Source: Faecalimonas sp. | Lineage (GTDB): Bacteria > Bacillota_A > Clostridia > Lachnospirales > Lachnospiraceae | DNA length: 18,195 nucleotides | Assembly: GCA_026169575.1 (NCBI GenBank) | Contig: JAPFCT010000420.1 | Location: 1-18,195 of the forward strand | Reading direction: 5' to 3' | Shown: positions 16,674 through 18,195 of the stretch, one piece after another | Layout: each line of letters opens with the position of its first letter | Numbering within the stretch: the stretch's first letter is position 1 | The notes under the pieces: model-generated | What the model saw: the letters and a program-made list of their open reading frames with translations, nothing else | Told to the model about the DNA's origin: nothing | Databases searched by the model: none | Made by a program: the position numbers and the translations under genes

Positions 16674-17663
16674 ATGGCTACAATACAAGATATCGCCGAT
16701 AAACTGGGTGTTTCAAAAGGAACCGTCTCCAAAGCGATCAACAACGCACCGGATATCAGCGAAACTTTACGAAAAACAATTTTAGACACCGCCGTTGAGA
16801 TGGGATACTCCAGACTCCGGCGGCAGAAAAATGATGCGAAGAAATTTTGTATCATCATCGAAAATATGGAATACGAAGAGCCCCACCAGTTCGGCTACGA
16901 CTTCATCATCGGCTTCCGGCAGATGGCAGAACCGGCAGGATACATCGTCGACGTCATCCGCATGGACGAACAGACACGAAAAAAGACGCCGTACGACGTC
17001 TTCATGCTCCAGAACGACTACATCGGAGCCTTTGTGCTCGGTTTTTCCCTTGCAGATCCCTGGATGAAAGATTTTAAGACGAGCCACACACCAACCGTGC
17101 TCTATGACAACTACATTCCCGCCAATCCCTTCATCGCTTCCATCGGAATCGACAACAACGAAGGAATGACACTTGCTGTTTCGCACCTAAAGGAACTCGG
17201 TCACAGAAAGATCGGCTATTTGAGCAGCGCCCTCGGTTCTCACATCATGCAGGTTCGCCACAAAGCATTTTTCCATGCCATGAAGCAAAACGACCTGCAC
17301 ACCGAGCCAACCTACGCAGGTTCTTCTTACTACATTACCCAATGCGTCGAGAAGCACCTGCCGCGCCTGCTCCAGATGGGAATGACTGCAATTATCTGCA
17401 GCCACGACCTGATCGCCAACGCAGTCATGGTGCAGTGCCAGCAGCTTGGCTATCATATCCCTCAGGATATCAGCATCATCGGTTTCGATGATCTGCCCCT
17501 CTGCGCCTACACTTCGCCTCCGCTCACTACGATCCGCCAGGACCGGACAGAGCTCGGCAAATGCGGTTACTATGCGCTGGACAGTATTTTAAACAACGTA
17601 TCCATCGGAACGATACTGCTGCACGCACAACTGATCGAGAGAAACTCCACCGGTGAAATTTAA
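16674..17663 (+). CDS. LacI-family transcriptional regulator, probable maltodextrin operon regulator
   Basis: DNA-binding regulator of 329 aa, transcribed divergently from the operon. The N-terminal HTH is clear: TIQDIADKLGVSKGTVSKAINN (3-24), followed by the third helix region to about residue 46 (MGYS). The rest is a periplasmic-binding-like effector domain with family landmarks: IGIDNNEGMTLAVSHLKELGHRKIGYLS near the middle, 'AIICSHDLIANAVM', and ISIIGFDDLPLCAYTSPPLTTIRQD toward the end. The hinge between the domains (RLRRQKNDAKKF) lacks the usual PNxxARxL hinge-helix pattern, so contact with the centre of its operator may differ from LacI or CcpA. The start at ATG 16674 is supported by AAAGG 8 nt upstream and by the typical MATIQDIA start. 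Position suggests it senses a maltodextrin or glucose-derived ligand and represses the operon; that is inference. Confidence 0.92.
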   Translation: MATIQDIADKLGVSKGTVSKAINNAPDISETLRKTILDTAVEMGYSRLRRQKNDAKKFCIIIENMEYEEPHQFGYDFIIGFRQMAEPAGYIVDVIRMDEQTRKKTPYDVFMLQNDYIGAFVLGFSLADPWMKDFKTSHTPTVLYDNYIPANPFIASIGIDNNEGMTLAVSHLKELGHRKIGYLSSALGSHIMQVRHKAFFHAMKQNDLHTEPTYAGSSYYITQCVEKHLPRLLQMGMTAIICSHDLIANAVMVQCQQLGYHIPQDISIIGFDDLPLCAYTSPPLTTIRQDRTELGKCGYYALDSILNNVSIGTILLHAQLIERNSTGEI

Positions 17664-17710
17664 TGCAGCCTCCTTTTTCCCTCTGTGGATAAAAGCTTCT
17701 AAAATTATAC

Positions 17711-17764
17711 AAAAAGGTCGTGATCCCTGAATTTTCAAATCTGAATTTTCAAAGTTTACGACCT
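17711..17764. terminator. Long hairpin terminator, probably bidirectional, with duplicated loop
   Basis: Arms at 17715-17731 and 17748-17764 pair over 17 positions, starting with a perfect AGGTCGT/ACGACCT base. In the minus-strand RNA there are two mismatches and two G-U pairs; in the + strand RNA there are three mismatches. It lies 51 nt after the regulator stop codon, so it probably ends that transcript. On the minus side the stem is followed by TTTTTGTATAATTTT, a better terminator tail than the + side (ATATGTTATTTTAC), which suggests a minus-strand transcript also ends here. Confidence 0.7.
17727..17754. repeat. 14-bp tandem duplication inside the terminator hairpin
   Basis: CTGAATTTTCAAAT (17727-17740) is followed directly by CTGAATTTTCAAAG (17741-17754), 13 of 14 identical. 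The repeat covers the inner stem and loop of the hairpin. With one copy removed, the sequence would fold into a compact hairpin much like the one after the tRNA. Confidence 0.8.
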
Positions 17765-17783
17765 ATATGTTATTTTACACTGT

Positions 17784-17960
17784 CTAGACAAGCTCTAAAT
17801 TTCCCTCCACTGTGGAAAATTCTTCTGTGGCTTCATTTCTCCAGGCGACATCCATGCCATCTCTTTCGATGACAATTTCTTTTCGCTCTGATAGTATTTC
17901 CTCATATCTGCATTCTATCATAATCAGACACACGAACCAATCCTGATTAGAAGTTTCCAA
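17784..17960 (-). CDS. Possible small hypothetical protein (45-58 aa)
   Basis: An open frame on the minus strand ends with TAG at 17784-17786. It can start at TTG 17960 (58 aa), at a GTG at 17933 with AGGA 7 nt upstream (49 aa), or at ATG 17921 (45 aa, beginning MIECRYEEILSERKE). The product is acidic and rich in Glu, with one Trp in 'DVAWRNEATEEF' in the last third, and shows no membrane segment from the ATG start. I do not recognise it. It lies between the tRNA terminator and a hairpin with a good minus-strand T-tail, a plausible small transcription unit, but no convincing promoter was found. A decayed gene remnant or chance frame are real alternatives. Confidence 0.3.
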   Translation of the reverse strand: METSNQDWFVCLIMIECRYEEILSERKEIVIERDGMDVAWRNEATEEFSTVEGNLELV

Positions 17961-18065
17961 TCAACAGATTTTCCTTTTTATATGTATTCCAAAACACTCC
18001 CCGGATTGACGTGATTACTTTTAACTTTCCAATTTCTCATTCCTGTAAAATATAATTGCACACAC

Positions 18066-18106
18066 AAATAAAGCCGCAACCCTTGATTTTTCAAGAATCA
18101 CGACTT
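18066..18106 (-). terminator. Terminator hairpin of tRNA-Leu
   Basis: Arms at 18071-18086 and 18091-18106 around a 4-nt loop form an unbroken 16-bp stem in the minus-strand RNA, including five G-U pairs; in the + strand RNA these become A-C mismatches, so the element is built to act on the minus strand. It is followed by a modest TTTATTTG tail and lies 6 nt beyond the tRNA 3' end. Confidence 0.8.
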
Positions 18107-18112
18107 CTATAC

Positions 18113-18192
18113 TGCGGATGACAGGAATCGAACCTGCACGGTCTCCCACTAGATCCTAAGTCTAGCGCGTCTGCCAGTTCCGCCACATCCGC
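18113..18192 (-). tRNA. tRNA-Leu (anticodon UAG)
   Basis: Read on the minus strand: acceptor stem GCGGATG (18192-18186) pairs with CATCCGC (18120-18114), discriminator A at 18113, no encoded CCA. The D arm contains CTGGCAGACGC, the anticodon stem CTAGA/TCTAG encloses loop CTTAGGA with anticodon TAG (18158-18156), the variable region contains a small GG-GAGA-CC hairpin as in class II tRNAs, and the T arm is GCAGG TTCGATT CCTGT. It decodes CUN leucine codons. Its promoter lies beyond the right edge. Confidence 0.95.
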
Positions 18193-18195
18193 ATA

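Larger units (their letters stand above)
17664..18112. other. 449-bp spacer between the regulator gene and tRNA-Leu
   Basis: This AT-rich stretch has no reading frame over 60 codons. It contains a long hairpin just after the regulator gene, a possible 45-58 codon minus-strand ORF, and the tRNA terminator hairpin. Apart from these I see no recognisable gene. Confidence 0.6.

Noticed and set aside
16547..16858. Minus-strand frame of 103 codons across the regulator start
   Set aside because: It runs through the regulator promoter and antisense to its HTH; no ribosome site and no recognisable protein features.
18066..18192. Integration site of a mobile element at the tRNA-Leu gene
   Set aside because: The tRNA is intact and no integrase gene or duplicated tRNA 3' end is visible in the window; the right flank is not available.
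1..18195. CRISPR array, prophage, insertion sequence or defence system
   Set aside because: No regularly spaced repeats, transposase, integrase or phage-like proteins were seen; all larger genes are explained by maltodextrin metabolism or regulation.

Overview
The window looks like chromosomal DNA of a gut-type low-to-mid GC Firmicute, most probably a Lachnospiraceae member (Ruminococcus/Mediterraneibacter/Dorea/Blautia-like). This rests on the purine-rich GGAGG-type ribosome binding sites, the lipoprotein-type sugar-binding protein, the absence of a dedicated sugar ATPase gene, and the general look of the proteins. No database search was possible, so the genus is an inference.

Layout. 1-1254: an AraC-family regulator on the + strand. 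1297-1344: a hairpin with a T-run on the minus side. 1357-16355: nine minus-strand genes that read as one maltodextrin/glycogen operon. In transcription order they are a lipoprotein solute-binding protein (malE-like), two ABC permeases (malF- and malG-like), type I pullulanase, GH133-type glycogen debranching enzyme, glycogen/maltodextrin phosphorylase, 4-alpha-glucanotransferase, GH13_20 neopullulanase/cyclomaltodextrinase, and GH13_31 alpha-1,6-acting glucosidase. 16356-16673: an AT-rich divergent control region with two well-formed promoters and shared sequence motifs. 16674-17663: a LacI-family regulator on the + strand. 17664-18112: a spacer with two related hairpin terminators and a possible 45-58 codon minus-strand ORF. 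18113-18192: tRNA-Leu(UAG), minus strand.

How it works together (inference from families). MalE-MalF-MalG, powered by an ATPase encoded elsewhere, bring in linear and branched maltodextrins. None of the enzymes has a visible signal peptide, so they act in the cytoplasm. Pullulanase and the GH133 enzyme remove branches. GlgP phosphorolyses the linear chains to glucose-1-phosphate. MalQ re-extends short products so GlgP can use them. The GH13_20 enzyme opens cyclic or short oligosaccharides, and the GH13_31 enzyme cleaves alpha-1,6-linked stubs such as isomaltose and panose. The divergent LacI regulator probably controls the operon.

Four predicted starts are moved downstream of the longest reading frame because the ribosome binding site or family N-terminus fits better: GH13_31 at 2985, GH13_20 at 4949, malQ at 6501, pullulanase at 12755. 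The LacI start is at 16674. I found no clearly novel system. The most interesting items are the repeated control-region motif, two related terminators (one with an internal 14-bp duplication), the possible small ORF beside the tRNA, and a cluster carrying two independent debranching routes.
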